From Rhodopseudomonas palustris (GTDB lineage: Bacteria > Pseudomonadota > Alphaproteobacteria > Rhizobiales > Xanthobacteraceae): 64,000 nucleotides of DNA. Made by a program: the position numbers and the translations under genes. Position 1 is the first letter of the stretch. Each line of letters starts with the position of its first letter. Of this stretch, positions 26,284 to 35,949 are shown piece after piece. The notes beneath the pieces are model-generated. The model saw only the letters and a program-made list of their open reading frames with translations, did no database searches and was not told where the DNA came from. The DNA lies in assembly GCF_007005445.1 (NCBI RefSeq), contig NZ_CP041387.1, forward strand, positions 2,418,001 to 2,482,000. The letters run 5' to 3'.

Positions 26284-27324
26284 CTATCCGGGCCTGCCGC
26301 GATTGCGCAGCACCAGACAGGCCTGCCCCGCTCTCCGGATCTGCCTGCACAGATCGTCGGCCTCGGCGCGCGTGTCGGCGCCGATCCGCACCTGATAGAA
26401 CGGCCGGGTGCCGCGGCTGCGGAACACCGCGCTCAACAACGTCGGGTCGCGCTCACCGATCACACCGCTCAGCCGCGTCATCGCCCGCGCATAGCTCGCC
26501 AGCGCGCGGCTGCGATTGAAGCCGGCGGCAAGCTGCACGCCCCACGGCCGATCGGCGCCGAGCTTCACGCGCTGTTCGAGCTCGGCAACGAACGGATTCG
26601 GCGCCCGTGTCAGAAGCGCCATCAGGGTGCGGCAGTCGGCGTCCGTTTTGGTCTCCGGCAGCTTCGCCGCCCGTCCCGCCTTTGCCCAGTCCTCGACCGA
26701 ACTGCCGGTGATCGCAAACACGTAGTCCCTCGTCTGCAACGGCATGCCGCCGGTGCCGGCGAGCCACTCCTGCACCCGCCGCGGGCCGGCGTTGTAGGCG
26801 GCCGCAGCGAGGCCGAGATTGCCGAACTGATCGCGGAGCTCCTTGAGGAATTCGGCCGACTTCGGCAGCGCCTGCACCGGATCGAACGGATCGAGCAGCC
26901 GGCGTTCGCTGGCGGTGCCGGGCATGAACTGCGCGATGCCTTGCGCGCGCTTGCCGCTCCGCGTCACGGGTCCGACGGCATCGGGCTGAAACCGGCTCTC
27001 CTGCCAGATCACCCGGGCGAAAAACTCCAGCGGCAAGTCGTGCGCCTTGGTGGCGGACTCGATCATCAGGCAGATCGACTCGCGGGTGCCGGGATCGGTC
27101 GGCTTGTCCGCTTTGTCCTGCGGCTGCCCGGCAGGCTTCGCTTCGTCGGCGCGAGCGGGCATCTTCGTCTCTGTCGCAGCTCCGGTCTCGGCGGGCGCGG
27201 ATGCAGCCGGAGCGGATCGATCCGGCTGGACCGCCGGCGTCTCCTCGGCACGCGCCGCTGCCAGCCCGAGCAGAGCGATGCCGCAGACGACTGCGACATG
27301 GTCGCTCCATCGCCTCCCGGTCAT
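26284..27324 (-). CDS. Periplasmic lytic murein transglycosylase (SLT family)
   Basis: Cleaves the MurNAc-GlcNAc bond of peptidoglycan with 1,6-anhydro formation. The 346-residue product from ATG 27324 has a signal peptide ending at the ARA-EE junction (residue 26), a Pro/Ala-rich linker to about 80, then the SLT domain with catalytic E109 in VIWQESRFQP, QGIAQFMPGTA and AYNAGPRRVQEWL. The C-terminal part (about 290-346, TRPFYQVRIGADTR) is SPOR-like. It is close to divergent with the GrdB-like gene (86 bp) and lies upstream of azlC without overlap. Confidence 0.88.
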   Translation of the reverse strand: MTGRRWSDHVAVVCGIALLGLAAARAEETPAVQPDRSAPAASAPAETGAATETKMPARADEAKPAGQPQDKADKPTDPGTRESICLMIESATKAHDLPLEFFARVIWQESRFQPDAVGPVTRSGKRAQGIAQFMPGTASERRLLDPFDPVQALPKSAEFLKELRDQFGNLGLAAAAYNAGPRRVQEWLAGTGGMPLQTRDYVFAITGSSVEDWAKAGRAAKLPETKTDADCRTLMALLTRAPNPFVAELEQRVKLGADRPWGVQLAAGFNRSRALASYARAMTRLSGVIGERDPTLLSAVFRSRGTRPFYQVRIGADTRAEADDLCRQIRRAGQACLVLRNRGRPG

Positions 27325-27410
27325 CCGCGGCTTCCCTTCACAGGCGCATCCTTGACTCACTCGGGCAACGGGCTAGCAATCGAAAAACCCTCGCGCAACG
27401 GGAACGCAGG

Positions 27411-28340
27411 ATGGCCGAAACCGATCCACTTGCCGGCTTTGCGGCAGACGACGACGTACCGATCCAGTATATGGCGCGCACCCGCGCTTATTATCAGGCG
27501 ATCGGCTACGACGTGCCGTATCGCTGGGCGCACCACACCGGTTCGCCGTTCGCCCCGTTGGCAAGACCATTGGCACGATCCCGTGTCGCGCTGATCACCA
27601 CCGCTGCGCCTTACGATCCCGCCAAGGGCGATCAGGGCCCCGGCGCGGCCTATAACGGCGGCGCAAAATTCTATCAGGTCTATGACGGCGACACCTCGCG
27701 CGATCACGACCTGCGCATCTCCCACATCGCCTACGACCGCACCCACACCACCGCCACCGACAGCGGCACCTGGTTTCCGCTGCCGCAGCTTCGCCGGCTG
27801 GCGAACGAAGGCCGGCTGGTCCTGGCACCGCGCTTCTTCGGCGCGCCGACCAATCGCAGCCATCGCGTCACCATCGAGACCGACGCGCCGGAGATCCTGG
27901 CGCGCTGCAAGGCCGATGGTGTCGACGCCGCTGTGCTGGTGCCGAACTGCCCGGTCTGCCATCAGACCGTATCGCTGGTGGCGCGCCATCTCGAAGCCGC
28001 CGGTATCTCCACCGTGGTGATCGGCTGCGCCAAGGATATCGTCGAGCACGCCGCAGTGCCGCGATTTCTGTTCAGCGATTTTCCGCTCGGCAACTCCGCC
28101 GGCAAGCCGCACGACGAAACGTCGCAGGCCTTCACCCTCGATCTCGCGCTGCGACTGCTGGAATCCGCGCCGGCGGCCCAAACCACGGTGCAGTCGCCGC
28201 TGCGCTGGAGCGATGATCACCGCTGGAAGCGCGACTACAACAACGTCGCCAATCTCAGCGCCGAGGACCTGGCGCGGCGGCGTGCCGATTTCGACGCCGA
28301 GAAACAACGTGCTCGCGGACTGCGCGACGGCGTTGCCTGA
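27411..28340 (+). CDS. GrdB-like (glycine/betaine reductase component B family) protein
   Basis: A 309-residue protein related to the selenoprotein B subunit of glycine/sarcosine/betaine reductases. ALITTAAPYDPAKGDQGPGA and GDTSRDHDLRISHIAYDRTHT match the family. The usual selenocysteine loop is replaced by C180-P-V-C183 in LVPNCPVCHQTVSLVARHLEAAG, so no UGA is used. The role is unknown; grd components A and C are not in the window, and an aerobic role is likely. ATG at 27411 with GGGAA about 8 bases before. The annotation rests on recognised motifs only. Confidence 0.75.
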   Translation: MAETDPLAGFAADDDVPIQYMARTRAYYQAIGYDVPYRWAHHTGSPFAPLARPLARSRVALITTAAPYDPAKGDQGPGAAYNGGAKFYQVYDGDTSRDHDLRISHIAYDRTHTTATDSGTWFPLPQLRRLANEGRLVLAPRFFGAPTNRSHRVTIETDAPEILARCKADGVDAAVLVPNCPVCHQTVSLVARHLEAAGISTVVIGCAKDIVEHAAVPRFLFSDFPLGNSAGKPHDETSQAFTLDLALRLLESAPAAQTTVQSPLRWSDDHRWKRDYNNVANLSAEDLARRRADFDAEKQRARGLRDGVA

Positions 28341-28397
28341 AACGCACGCCCTTACCTCATTGCCTCCGTGCGGCGCTAAGCCTCGTCTTTCCGGCAA

Positions 28398-30638
28398 TTG
28401 CCTGGCCGACCCGTTGGACTAAAACGTCGATTCGAAACGCCACGAGCGGCCGCGGTATCGATACCGCGGGTTCCGTTTCGCCAGAGGACGACGACCATCA
28501 AGCGCAAGCAACCCAAACAGCGTCGGCCGAAGAAGAAGCATTACGGCGGCAAGGCCGGCCTGCGCCCGTCCGCCGAGACGCTGACGACGGTGCCTGACGA
28601 CGATGCGGTCGCGTCGCCACGTACCGAGGACGCGCCGGTTTCGACCGCGGCCGTGCCGGCGCCGGCTGCGGCTGATGCGCGCCCGGCCTCACCTCCCGCA
28701 AGGCCGCAGGCTGCGGCCAAGCCGCCGCACGGCTCCAGACCGAAACCACCCCAGGTCAAGGCAGCGAAACCGGCGCGCGGCGCCGGGCAAGCTGCGCCCG
28801 CCCCCGCAGCCGCGCCCGCTGCGCCACGTCCGGCTGCGGCACGCTCCGGTTTTTCACCGCTGACCATGCTGCTTGGTGCCGGCGACAGCCTGCTCGAGAT
28901 GCTGCGCAACCGTCCGCAGCGGCTGCTGTTGTGGATCCTCGGCCTGTACGGAACGCTGTGGTTCGTCAGCGCGATCAGCTTCCCGGGGCTGCCGGCGGTC
29001 GGCTACGAAATGGCGCTGTTCGGCAACGAGTTGCAGGGCGGCTACTGGAAATACCCGCCGCTGGCGCCGTGGCTGACCGAATTGGCCTCGCTCGCCACCG
29101 GCCGATGGAACGGCGCACAGCTCCTGCTCGCGCTCGGCTCGGCGCTGATGACGCTGGCGCTGTTGTGGCGGCTCGGCGCTGCGGTCTTCGGCGACAGCGG
29201 CGCCACGCTCGCGGTGGCGCTGACGATCCTGATCGGCTGTTTCGGGCCGCAGGTCACCGCCTTCGATCCCGCGATCGCAAGCCTTCCGTTCGCGGTCGCG
29301 GTGGTCTTGCTGTATCGCAAGGCGGTGTTCGAGGACGCCCGCTCGAGCTGGATCGGACTCGGCGTCGCCGCCGCGTTGATGATCGCCGCCAACCATGCAG
29401 GCGCGGCGTTGATCCTGGTCCTGATCGGACATTTGCTGCTGACCGCCGATGGCCGCCGCCGACTGTTGTCGGCCGGGCCGGGAATCGCGGCAGTCGCCTG
29501 CTTCATCGTGCTGCTGCCGCATCTGATTTGGCTGGCGCAGCCCAACGGCTCTCCGCCCGTCGCAGCTCCCGACGGTCCGCTGTGGCCTCGGCTCGGGGCC
29601 GCCTTCGCCTTCGTGTTCAGTCAGGTCGGCCTCAATCTCGGGCTGGTCGCTGTGGCGGCTCTGGCGTTGCTCCCGCGGATGCCGCTGCAAGGCGAACCCG
29701 CGACTGTCGACATCACCCCGCCGAGCCGTTTCGATCGATCGCTGCTGCTGTCGGTCGCGACCCTGCCGTCGCTGCTGGTCGCCATCGGCAGCGTGTTCGA
29801 CTGGTTCAGCATCGGCGCCTATACCGGCAGTGCTCTGGTGGCATTTTCCGGCGTGGCGCTGGTCGCGCTGCTGCCGGCGCGGGCCACGATCGGGGCGCCG
29901 CGGCTGGCGGTGGCGGCTTGGCTTCTGGTGCTGTTCGGGGTGCCGATCGGCTACGCGACCTCGACGTATTCGCGCGCCTACGGCAGCGGCCCGGTGCCGA
30001 CCGAGCTGTACCCGGCCCAGGCCCTGTCCAACGCGATGCAGTCGGTCTGGAAGAGCCGGACGACGCGGCCCCTCGATATCGTTACCGGAAGCACCAGCGA
30101 GGCCGGTTTCGTGGCTGCCTATGCGTCCCCGCGGCCATCGGTGTTCATCGACGCCGATCCAGCCAAGAGCCCGTGGATCACGCCGCAACGGCTGAAGCAG
30201 TCCGGAACGCTGGTGGTCTGGAGCACCGACGAGTTCGCCCGAACCGACGTGCTGCCGCCGCCGTATCGGGCGGCGCTTGCGAACACCTCGCCGTTGTTCG
30301 GCACGATGCTGCTGCCGCTGGGCGGTGGAAAGCTGAAGGCCTATGGCTGGGCGATGATTGCGCCGGAGGGCGTCGCACTGACGCCTCCGCCCGCGGCCAC
30401 GCCGCCTGCGCAGGTCGCGCCACCACTGCCGCCTGCCCCCGCTCCCGCCGCTCCGCCTTCGCCGCCCGCTGCTGCGCCGGAAACTGCACCTCCGACACCG
30501 GCTTCGCCCGGTCCGTCTCCTGAGTCACGCCCGGCCCCGGCCGATGAACCGGCGGCCCCGACGAATCCAGCCGCCGTTCCGGCGGACGAGCAGCCGTCGC
30601 CCGCAGGCCCCGCACCGGCCCGGTCGCCCGCGCAATAA
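28398..30638 (+). CDS. Large membrane glycosyltransferase of GT39/PMT-2 (ArnT-like) type
   Basis: About 746 residues. After a basic start (KRKQPKQRRPKKKHYGG) and a Pro/Ala-rich stretch to about residue 150 come about 10 membrane helices. LWFVSAISFPGLPAVGYEMALFG with KYPPLAPWL (about 190-230) is the lumenal acidic motif region of lipid-linked sugar transferases. A Pro/Ala-rich tail of about 110 residues ends it. It probably adds a sugar from an undecaprenyl-phosphate donor to an envelope acceptor. No ATG lies near the start. TTG at 28398 is the earliest; an RBS-like AGAGG precedes ATC AAG CGC at about 28497, so the true start is unresolved. Confidence 0.78.
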   Translation: MPGRPVGLKRRFETPRAAAVSIPRVPFRQRTTTIKRKQPKQRRPKKKHYGGKAGLRPSAETLTTVPDDDAVASPRTEDAPVSTAAVPAPAAADARPASPPARPQAAAKPPHGSRPKPPQVKAAKPARGAGQAAPAPAAAPAAPRPAAARSGFSPLTMLLGAGDSLLEMLRNRPQRLLLWILGLYGTLWFVSAISFPGLPAVGYEMALFGNELQGGYWKYPPLAPWLTELASLATGRWNGAQLLLALGSALMTLALLWRLGAAVFGDSGATLAVALTILIGCFGPQVTAFDPAIASLPFAVAVVLLYRKAVFEDARSSWIGLGVAAALMIAANHAGAALILVLIGHLLLTADGRRRLLSAGPGIAAVACFIVLLPHLIWLAQPNGSPPVAAPDGPLWPRLGAAFAFVFSQVGLNLGLVAVAALALLPRMPLQGEPATVDITPPSRFDRSLLLSVATLPSLLVAIGSVFDWFSIGAYTGSALVAFSGVALVALLPARATIGAPRLAVAAWLLVLFGVPIGYATSTYSRAYGSGPVPTELYPAQALSNAMQSVWKSRTTRPLDIVTGSTSEAGFVAAYASPRPSVFIDADPAKSPWITPQRLKQSGTLVVWSTDEFARTDVLPPPYRAALANTSPLFGTMLLPLGGGKLKAYGWAMIAPEGVALTPPPAATPPAQVAPPLPPAPAPAAPPSPPAAAPETAPPTPASPGPSPESRPAPADEPAAPTNPAAVPADEQPSPAGPAPARSPAQ

Positions 30639-30680
30639 TCGGCAAACGGCTGCACCTGACGGCACAGCTCCACAAACGAC

Positions 30681-30712
30681 GAGGCCGGCGATCGCTCGCC
30701 GGCCTCGCTGTT
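30681..30712. terminator. Bidirectional terminator between the glycosyltransferase and clpA
   Basis: GAGGCCGGCGA (30681-30691), loop TCGC, TCGCCGGCCTC (30696-30706), followed rightward by GCTGTTT. An 11-bp perfect stem sits between two convergent genes. Confidence 0.7.
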
Positions 30713-30732
30713 TCTGATCGTCTGGCTTCCGG

Positions 30733-33120
30733 TCAGGCCTTCTCGACCTGATCCTTGATCTTGGCCTTGCGCGACGAGCCGCGCTTCTTGGCGCCGCCCG
30801 GTAGATTCTCGGGCTTCGGCGTGACCGGGCCGTCGAGGAATTCGAAGCCGATCTTCTCCAGCTCGACCCCGGCGACGCCTTCGTCCTTGACCAGCACAAC
30901 CCTGACGTGGCCGCCGCCCTTGAGCCTGCCGAACAGCACCTCGTCGGCCAGCGGCTTCTTGATGTGCTCCTGGATCACCCGGGACATCGGCCGGGCGCCC
31001 ATCTGCTCGTCGTAGCCGTGCTGCACCAGCCAGGCCTTGGCCGGCTCGGACAGCTCGATGGTGACGTCGCGGTCGGCGAGCTGCGCCTCGAGTTGCAGCA
31101 CGAACTTCTCCACCACCATGCCGATGACGTCGGCATTGAGGTGCGCGAACGACACGATGGCGTCGAGACGGTTGCGGAATTCCGGCGCGAACTGCCGGTT
31201 GATCGCCTCGTGATCGTCGCCTTCACGCTTGCTGCGGGTGAAGCCGAACGCCTGGCGCGCCAGATCCGCCGCGCCCGCGTTGGTGGTCATGATCAGGATC
31301 ACGTTGCGGAAGTTGACCTGCTTGCCGTTGTGGTCGGTGAGCCGGCCGTGATCCATGATCTGCAGCAGCACGTTGTACAGATCGGGGTGCGCCTTCTCGA
31401 TCTCATCGAGCAGCACCACGCAGTGCGGATGCTGATCGACGCCGTCGGTCAAGAGGCCGCCCTGGTCGAAGCCGACATAGCCGGGAGGTGCGCCGATCAG
31501 ACGCGACACGGTGTGGCGCTCCATGTACTCCGACATGTCGAAGCGCAGCAGTTCGACGCCGAGCGACGACGCGAGCTGCTTGGCCACCTCGGTCTTGCCG
31601 ACGCCGGTCGGACCGGAGAACAGATAGCAGCCGATCGGCTTCTCCGGTTCGCGCAGGCCGGCGCGCGCCAGCTTGATCGACGCCGACAACGCCTCGATCG
31701 CCTTGTCCTGGCCGAACACCACGCGCTTCAGGGTCTGCTCGAGATGCTTCAGCACCTCGGCGTCGTCCTTCGACACGCTCTTCGGCGGGATCCGCGCCAT
31801 GGTCGCAACCGTGGCTTCGATCTCCTTGATTCCGATCGTCTTCTTGCGCTTGTTCTCGGACAGCAGCATCTGCGCCGCGCCCGACTCGTCGATGACGTCG
31901 ATCGCCTTGTCCGGCAGCTTCCGGTCATGGATGTAGCGCGACGACAGTTGGACCGCGGATTCGATTGCCTCGTTGGTGTACTTGAGCTTGTGATAGTCCT
32001 CGAAGTACGGCTTCAGCCCCTTCAGGATCGCGATCGCGTCTTCGACGGTCGGCTCGTTGACGTCGATCTTCTGGAAGCGCCGCACCAGAGCGCGGTCCTT
32101 CTCGAAGTGCTGTCGGTATTCCTTATAGGTGGTCGAGCCCATGCAGCGGATGGTGCCCGAAGCCAAGGCAGGCTTGAGCAAATTCGAGGCATCCATCGCG
32201 CCGCCGGACGTGGCGCCGGCGCCGATCACGGTGTGGATCTCGTCGATGAACAGGATCGCGTTGGGGTGGGCTTCGAGCTCCTTCAAGACCTGCTTGAGAC
32301 GCTCCTCGAAGTCGCCGCGATAGCGGGTGCCGGCGAGCAGCGTGCCCATGTCGAGCGAGAACACCGTGGCGGCGGACAAAACCTCCGGCACTTCGCCATC
32401 GACGATTCGCTTGGCGAGCCCTTCGGCGATCGCGGTCTTGCCGACGCCGGCTTCGCCGACGAACAGCGGGTTGTTCTTCTGCCGGCGGCACAGCACCTGG
32501 ATCGCACGGCTGATCTCGGCATTGCGTCCGATCACCGGGTCAATCTTGCCGTCGCGGGCCTTCTTATTGAGATTGACGCAATAGGTCTCGAGCGCGTCGC
32601 CCTTCTTCTTGCCGTCGTCGCCCGCCTTGGTCTCGGTGTCTTCATCGACGCCGCGCACCGGCCGCGCTTCCGACACGCCGGGCCGCTTGGCGATGCCGTG
32701 ACTGATGTAGTTGACGGCGTCGTAGCGCGTCATGTCCTGCTCCTGCAGGAAGTACGCAGCGTGGCTCTCGCGCTCGGCGAAGATCGCAACCAGCACGTTG
32801 GCGCCGGTCACTTCTTCACGCCCTGAGGATTGTACGTGGATCACCGCCCGCTGGATCACACGCTGGAAGCCCGCCGTCGGCTTGGCGTCTTCAGAGCCGT
32901 CGGTGACCAGATTCTCGAATTCGGTTTCGAGATAGTTCACCAGGCTGGCGCGCAGCTTGTCGAGATCGACGCTGCAGGCGCGCATCACCGCGGCCGCGTC
33001 GGAATCGTCGACCAGAGACAGCAGCAGATGTTCGAGGGTTGCGTACTGGTGATGACGCTCGTTGGCGATGGCGAGCGCGCGGTGGAGGGATTGCTCAAGG
33101 CTTTGCGAAAATGTCGGCAT
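30733..33120 (-). CDS. clpA: ATP-dependent Clp protease ATP-binding subunit ClpA
   Basis: AAA+ unfoldase that feeds substrates into ClpP. The 795-residue protein starts [22 protein letters not shown] (N domain to about 145), then AAA-1 with Walker [18 protein letters not shown] (about residues 220-236), Walker [10 protein letters not shown], and AAA-2 with Walker [15 protein letters not shown] (about 500-513) and [14 protein letters not shown]. The C-terminus is basic ([16 protein letters not shown]). The adaptor ClpS lies 191 bp upstream on the same strand. Confidence 0.97.
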   Translation of the reverse strand: MPTFSQSLEQSLHRALAIANERHHQYATLEHLLLSLVDDSDAAAVMRACSVDLDKLRASLVNYLETEFENLVTDGSEDAKPTAGFQRVIQRAVIHVQSSGREEVTGANVLVAIFAERESHAAYFLQEQDMTRYDAVNYISHGIAKRPGVSEARPVRGVDEDTETKAGDDGKKKGDALETYCVNLNKKARDGKIDPVIGRNAEISRAIQVLCRRQKNNPLFVGEAGVGKTAIAEGLAKRIVDGEVPEVLSAATVFSLDMGTLLAGTRYRGDFEERLKQVLKELEAHPNAILFIDEIHTVIGAGATSGGAMDASNLLKPALASGTIRCMGSTTYKEYRQHFEKDRALVRRFQKIDVNEPTVEDAIAILKGLKPYFEDYHKLKYTNEAIESAVQLSSRYIHDRKLPDKAIDVIDESGAAQMLLSENKRKKTIGIKEIEATVATMARIPPKSVSKDDAEVLKHLEQTLKRVVFGQDKAIEALSASIKLARAGLREPEKPIGCYLFSGPTGVGKTEVAKQLASSLGVELLRFDMSEYMERHTVSRLIGAPPGYVGFDQGGLLTDGVDQHPHCVVLLDEIEKAHPDLYNVLLQIMDHGRLTDHNGKQVNFRNVILIMTTNAGAADLARQAFGFTRSKREGDDHEAINRQFAPEFRNRLDAIVSFAHLNADVIGMVVEKFVLQLEAQLADRDVTIELSEPAKAWLVQHGYDEQMGARPMSRVIQEHIKKPLADEVLFGRLKGGGHVRVVLVKDEGVAGVELEKIGFEFLDGPVTPKPENLPGGAKKRGSSRKAKIKDQVEKA

Positions 33121-33311
33121 TGCGTCCTCTGTGTCCCCCGCTGATCATGATCGCCGCTGCACCGTGACGCAACAACAACCTTTCCAGATATAGTGTCCAA
33201 ACCTGATCGCGAAAGACTGGTTCCGTATCAGTCCGTCCACCAAGCAAGTCCGGGAAAACCCGCCGGCTTGAGTCAATGCAAAACCCGTTCCGAACGACCG
33301 CACCCGGGCGG

Positions 33312-33710
33312 CTATTTCTTCTCCATCACGCATTGCAGGGGATGCTGGTGCTTGCGCGCGAAGTCCATCACCTGCGTCACTTTGGTCTCGGCGATCTCGT
33401 AAGTGAAGACGCCGCACTCACCGATGCCGTGATGGTGGACATGCAGCATCACCTGGGTGGCCGCCTCGACGTCCATCTGGAAGAACTTCTCCAGGACGTG
33501 GACGACGAACTCCATCGGCGTGTAATCGTCGTTCAGGATCAGCACCCGATAGAGGCTGGGCCGCTTGGTGCGCGGCTTGGTCTTGGTGATGACCGAGGTC
33601 GACGGCGTGTTCGGGCCGGAGCGGCCTCCCTCGCCCGCCATCGCCATCGGCCGGGTCGTCGGGTCGCCGGCCGTGCCGGCAGCGAGGTGGCTCAGAGAAG
33701 ATTGCAGCAT
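33312..33710 (-). CDS. clpS: ATP-dependent Clp protease adaptor ClpS
   Basis: Delivers N-degron proteins to ClpAP. The conserved core, [41 protein letters not shown] and [16 protein letters not shown], spans about residues 54-118 of a 132-residue frame from ATG at 33710. The N-terminal 50 residues are low-complexity, and ATG at 33647 ([11 protein letters not shown]) would give 111 residues, nearer family size. Neither start has a strong ribosome site. The N-degron-binding pocket residues (NDDYTPM, H in LHVHHHG) are present. Next to clpA, as usual. Confidence 0.93.
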   Translation of the reverse strand: MLQSSLSHLAAGTAGDPTTRPMAMAGEGGRSGPNTPSTSVITKTKPRTKRPSLYRVLILNDDYTPMEFVVHVLEKFFQMDVEAATQVMLHVHHHGIGECGVFTYEIAETKVTQVMDFARKHQHPLQCVMEKK

Positions 33711-34113
33711 GGCTTTCGGTATTTAGATCCCAGGGAACTTCCGAGACGCCGGAACCGCAACGTGCGTTCAACGCGCAAAGCGCCGACGACGCCCGGCGCA
33801 GCGGCTCCCGGCACGACGCAGCGGCGGAATACGGTAAATATGGGTCGAGTGCGGATTTGCTGCAAGCGCGGAAATGCCGGAGGCGATCCCCGGCGGGAAT
33901 TGTCCTCAACGCACCGGTCGGCGCAGCGGCCCGGTTAACCAATGGTTGCCCGATGGCGGCGAATCCGCGCCACCTCGTTCGGACACCGTCAAGCACGCTG
34001 ACCCGCTCCGCGGTATTTGTTCAGCAGTTTAGCGAGTTTATGAGAATCATTTTACGGAGCGTTTATCCATCGCGCCCGATCCTCCGGCCGAAAGCCAGGA
34101 TTCCGGTGCCGCC
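33711..34113. other. Intergenic region between clpS and tadG-like gene
   Basis: About 400 bases without a convincing gene. The half near clpS is GC-rich and the half near 34020-34070 is AT-rich, where the + strand promoter would lie. GGTTAACC followed by AATGGTT (33933-33947) contains AACCA-A-TGGTT, a palindrome and a CtrA-like TTAACC half-site. No hairpin terminator was evident. Confidence 0.5.
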
Positions 34114-35565
34114 ATGTCCATTGCCTCTCTTGCCGCCCGTCTGAACCGCGCCGCGCGCCGCTTTCCGGCCGCGAGCGGGGGCAACATCGCCGTGATATTC
34201 GGGATCGCCCTGCTGCCGCTGCTGGGTTTCGTCGGCGCCGCGGTGGACTATTCCCGCGCGTCTCGCGCCCGCACCGCCATGCAGAGCGCACTCGATTCCA
34301 CCGCCCTGATGGTCGCAAAGGATCTCACGAGCGGCAAGATCACTGCAGAAAACGTTCAAAGCGCGGCCAACACTTACTTCACGAGCCTCTATAAGAACAC
34401 CGACGCACCAAGTATCGACGTCACCGCGACGTACACCCCCAAAACGTCGTCCGAAAACGCCAGACTCACGGTGGGCGGCACCGGCTCAATCAACACCGAA
34501 TTCATGAAGGTGATGAATATCTCGCAGATGTCTCTCGGCGCATCATCGACCACAACCTGGGGCGGAACACGGTTACGTGTGGCGCTGGCGCTCGACGTCA
34601 CCGGTTCGATGGACAGCGCCGGCAAGCTCTCGGCGATGAAAACCGCAGCTAAGCAGCTCATCGACACTCTCAAGGCGACCTCAACCACCAAGGAAGACGT
34701 CTACATCTCGATCGTGCCCTTCAACGTCATGGTCAATGTCGGCCCCGGCAACAAGAACGCGACCTGGCTCGACTGGGACACGAACTACGGAAGCTGCAAG
34801 TCGAAATACACCACAAAGAACGCCTGCCAAGCGGGCGGCGACTCTTGGAACTACTGGAGCAACACATGCCAGTCCCAGAAAACTCTGAAGAGCGCCTGCC
34901 AAGCCGGCGGTCACACCTGGACTGCCAGCAACGTCAACTCCTGGAAGGGCTGCGTCACTGATCGCACGCAGAACTACGACACAACCAAGACTGAGCCGAC
35001 CTCCGCCACACCCGACACGCTGTTCCTGGCACAGAACTATTCGGACTGCATGGCGTCGCTGCTGCCGATGAAGTCGGCCTACGAGGCAACAGAGTCCGAT
35101 AGCTCGACCGACGCCACCACGTTGAAGGGCCGGATCAACACCCTCGACGCTCAGGGCGGCACCAACCAGGGGATCGGCATGTTCTGGGCGTGGATGACGC
35201 TTCAGGCGACGGCGCCGCTGTATACGCCGGCGAAGGATTCGGAATACAAATATACCGACGCAATCGTGTTGTTGTCGGACGGCATGAATACAAAGAACCG
35301 TTGGTACGGCAATGGCTCGAACTGGTCGCCGCAGGTCGACGATCGGCAGAAGATCCTGTGCGATAACATTACCACCAAGGTCAACGGCGTACCGGAAACT
35401 ACGATCTACACCATCCAGGTCAACACCAGCGGCGATCCAGAATCCTCGGTGCTGAAATACTGCGGCTCGACCGGCGGATTCTTCTCCACCACCACCGCGT
35501 CCGGCATCCAGAGCGCGTTCCAAGAGGTCGGAGCCTCGCTGACCAAGCTGCGGATCGCAAAATAG
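34114..35565 (+). CDS. TadG-like pilus assembly protein with vWA domain
   Basis: A 483-residue protein: a TadE/TadG-type N-terminus (GGNIAVIFGIALLPLLGFVGAAVDYSRASRARTAMQSALD, about residues 22-61) with one membrane anchor, then a vWA domain with MIDAS D161-V-T163-G-S165 and NQGIGMFWAW. Between, about residues 245-310, a cysteine-containing stretch repeats NACQAGGDSW and SACQAGGHTW. Tad proteins assemble Flp-type adhesive pili. No other tad/cpa gene is in the window, so this is an orphan. Located in the inner membrane or outside. Confidence 0.82.
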   Translation: MSIASLAARLNRAARRFPAASGGNIAVIFGIALLPLLGFVGAAVDYSRASRARTAMQSALDSTALMVAKDLTSGKITAENVQSAANTYFTSLYKNTDAPSIDVTATYTPKTSSENARLTVGGTGSINTEFMKVMNISQMSLGASSTTTWGGTRLRVALALDVTGSMDSAGKLSAMKTAAKQLIDTLKATSTTKEDVYISIVPFNVMVNVGPGNKNATWLDWDTNYGSCKSKYTTKNACQAGGDSWNYWSNTCQSQKTLKSACQAGGHTWTASNVNSWKGCVTDRTQNYDTTKTEPTSATPDTLFLAQNYSDCMASLLPMKSAYEATESDSSTDATTLKGRINTLDAQGGTNQGIGMFWAWMTLQATAPLYTPAKDSEYKYTDAIVLLSDGMNTKNRWYGNGSNWSPQVDDRQKILCDNITTKVNGVPETTIYTIQVNTSGDPESSVLKYCGSTGGFFSTTTASGIQSAFQEVGASLTKLRIAK

Positions 35566-35949
35566 GCCGCACCGCGCGCGCCCACAGGTCTCGGTTTCCG
35601 CGCCCCCGCCCCCGGCCGCGCCCTGCGACAACGGCCCGTTCAATCTCCGACGGCGGCCGCCGGGCTGAGATGCTGCACCGCGGGATTGGCCTCATCCTTT
35701 CGAATCCTCGGCATTGACGCAACCCTTGCTTAACCTTTTGGAAACCGGCCGCTCCTAACCTCAGTCCCTAAACATTCGCGCTCGCCGAGAAAAGCCGCGT
35801 CAATTCAGCCGCTTATCCGCCTCTCGGGCGCAGCCGCTGGTGCCGGGCTAGCGAGTGATTCCAACGCTGGATTCTGACGTTTCCGGGCTGCGCGGGCTTA
35901 ATTCTGCCTCACGGTCCGGTGAATGATGAAAGATCGGACGGGGACGTTC
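35566..35949. other. Intergenic region before the DD-carboxypeptidase gene
   Basis: About 385 bases: a C-rich start, then a more AT-rich section around 35720-35790 (TTGCTTAACCTTTTGG and CTAAACATTC). A promoter for the next gene is expected there, but I cannot fix its hexamers. No credible ORF. Confidence 0.4.

Noticed and set aside
30907..32826. 639-residue + strand frame opposite clpA
   Set aside because: Antisense of clpA; product rich in repeated Arg/His/Val with no domain.
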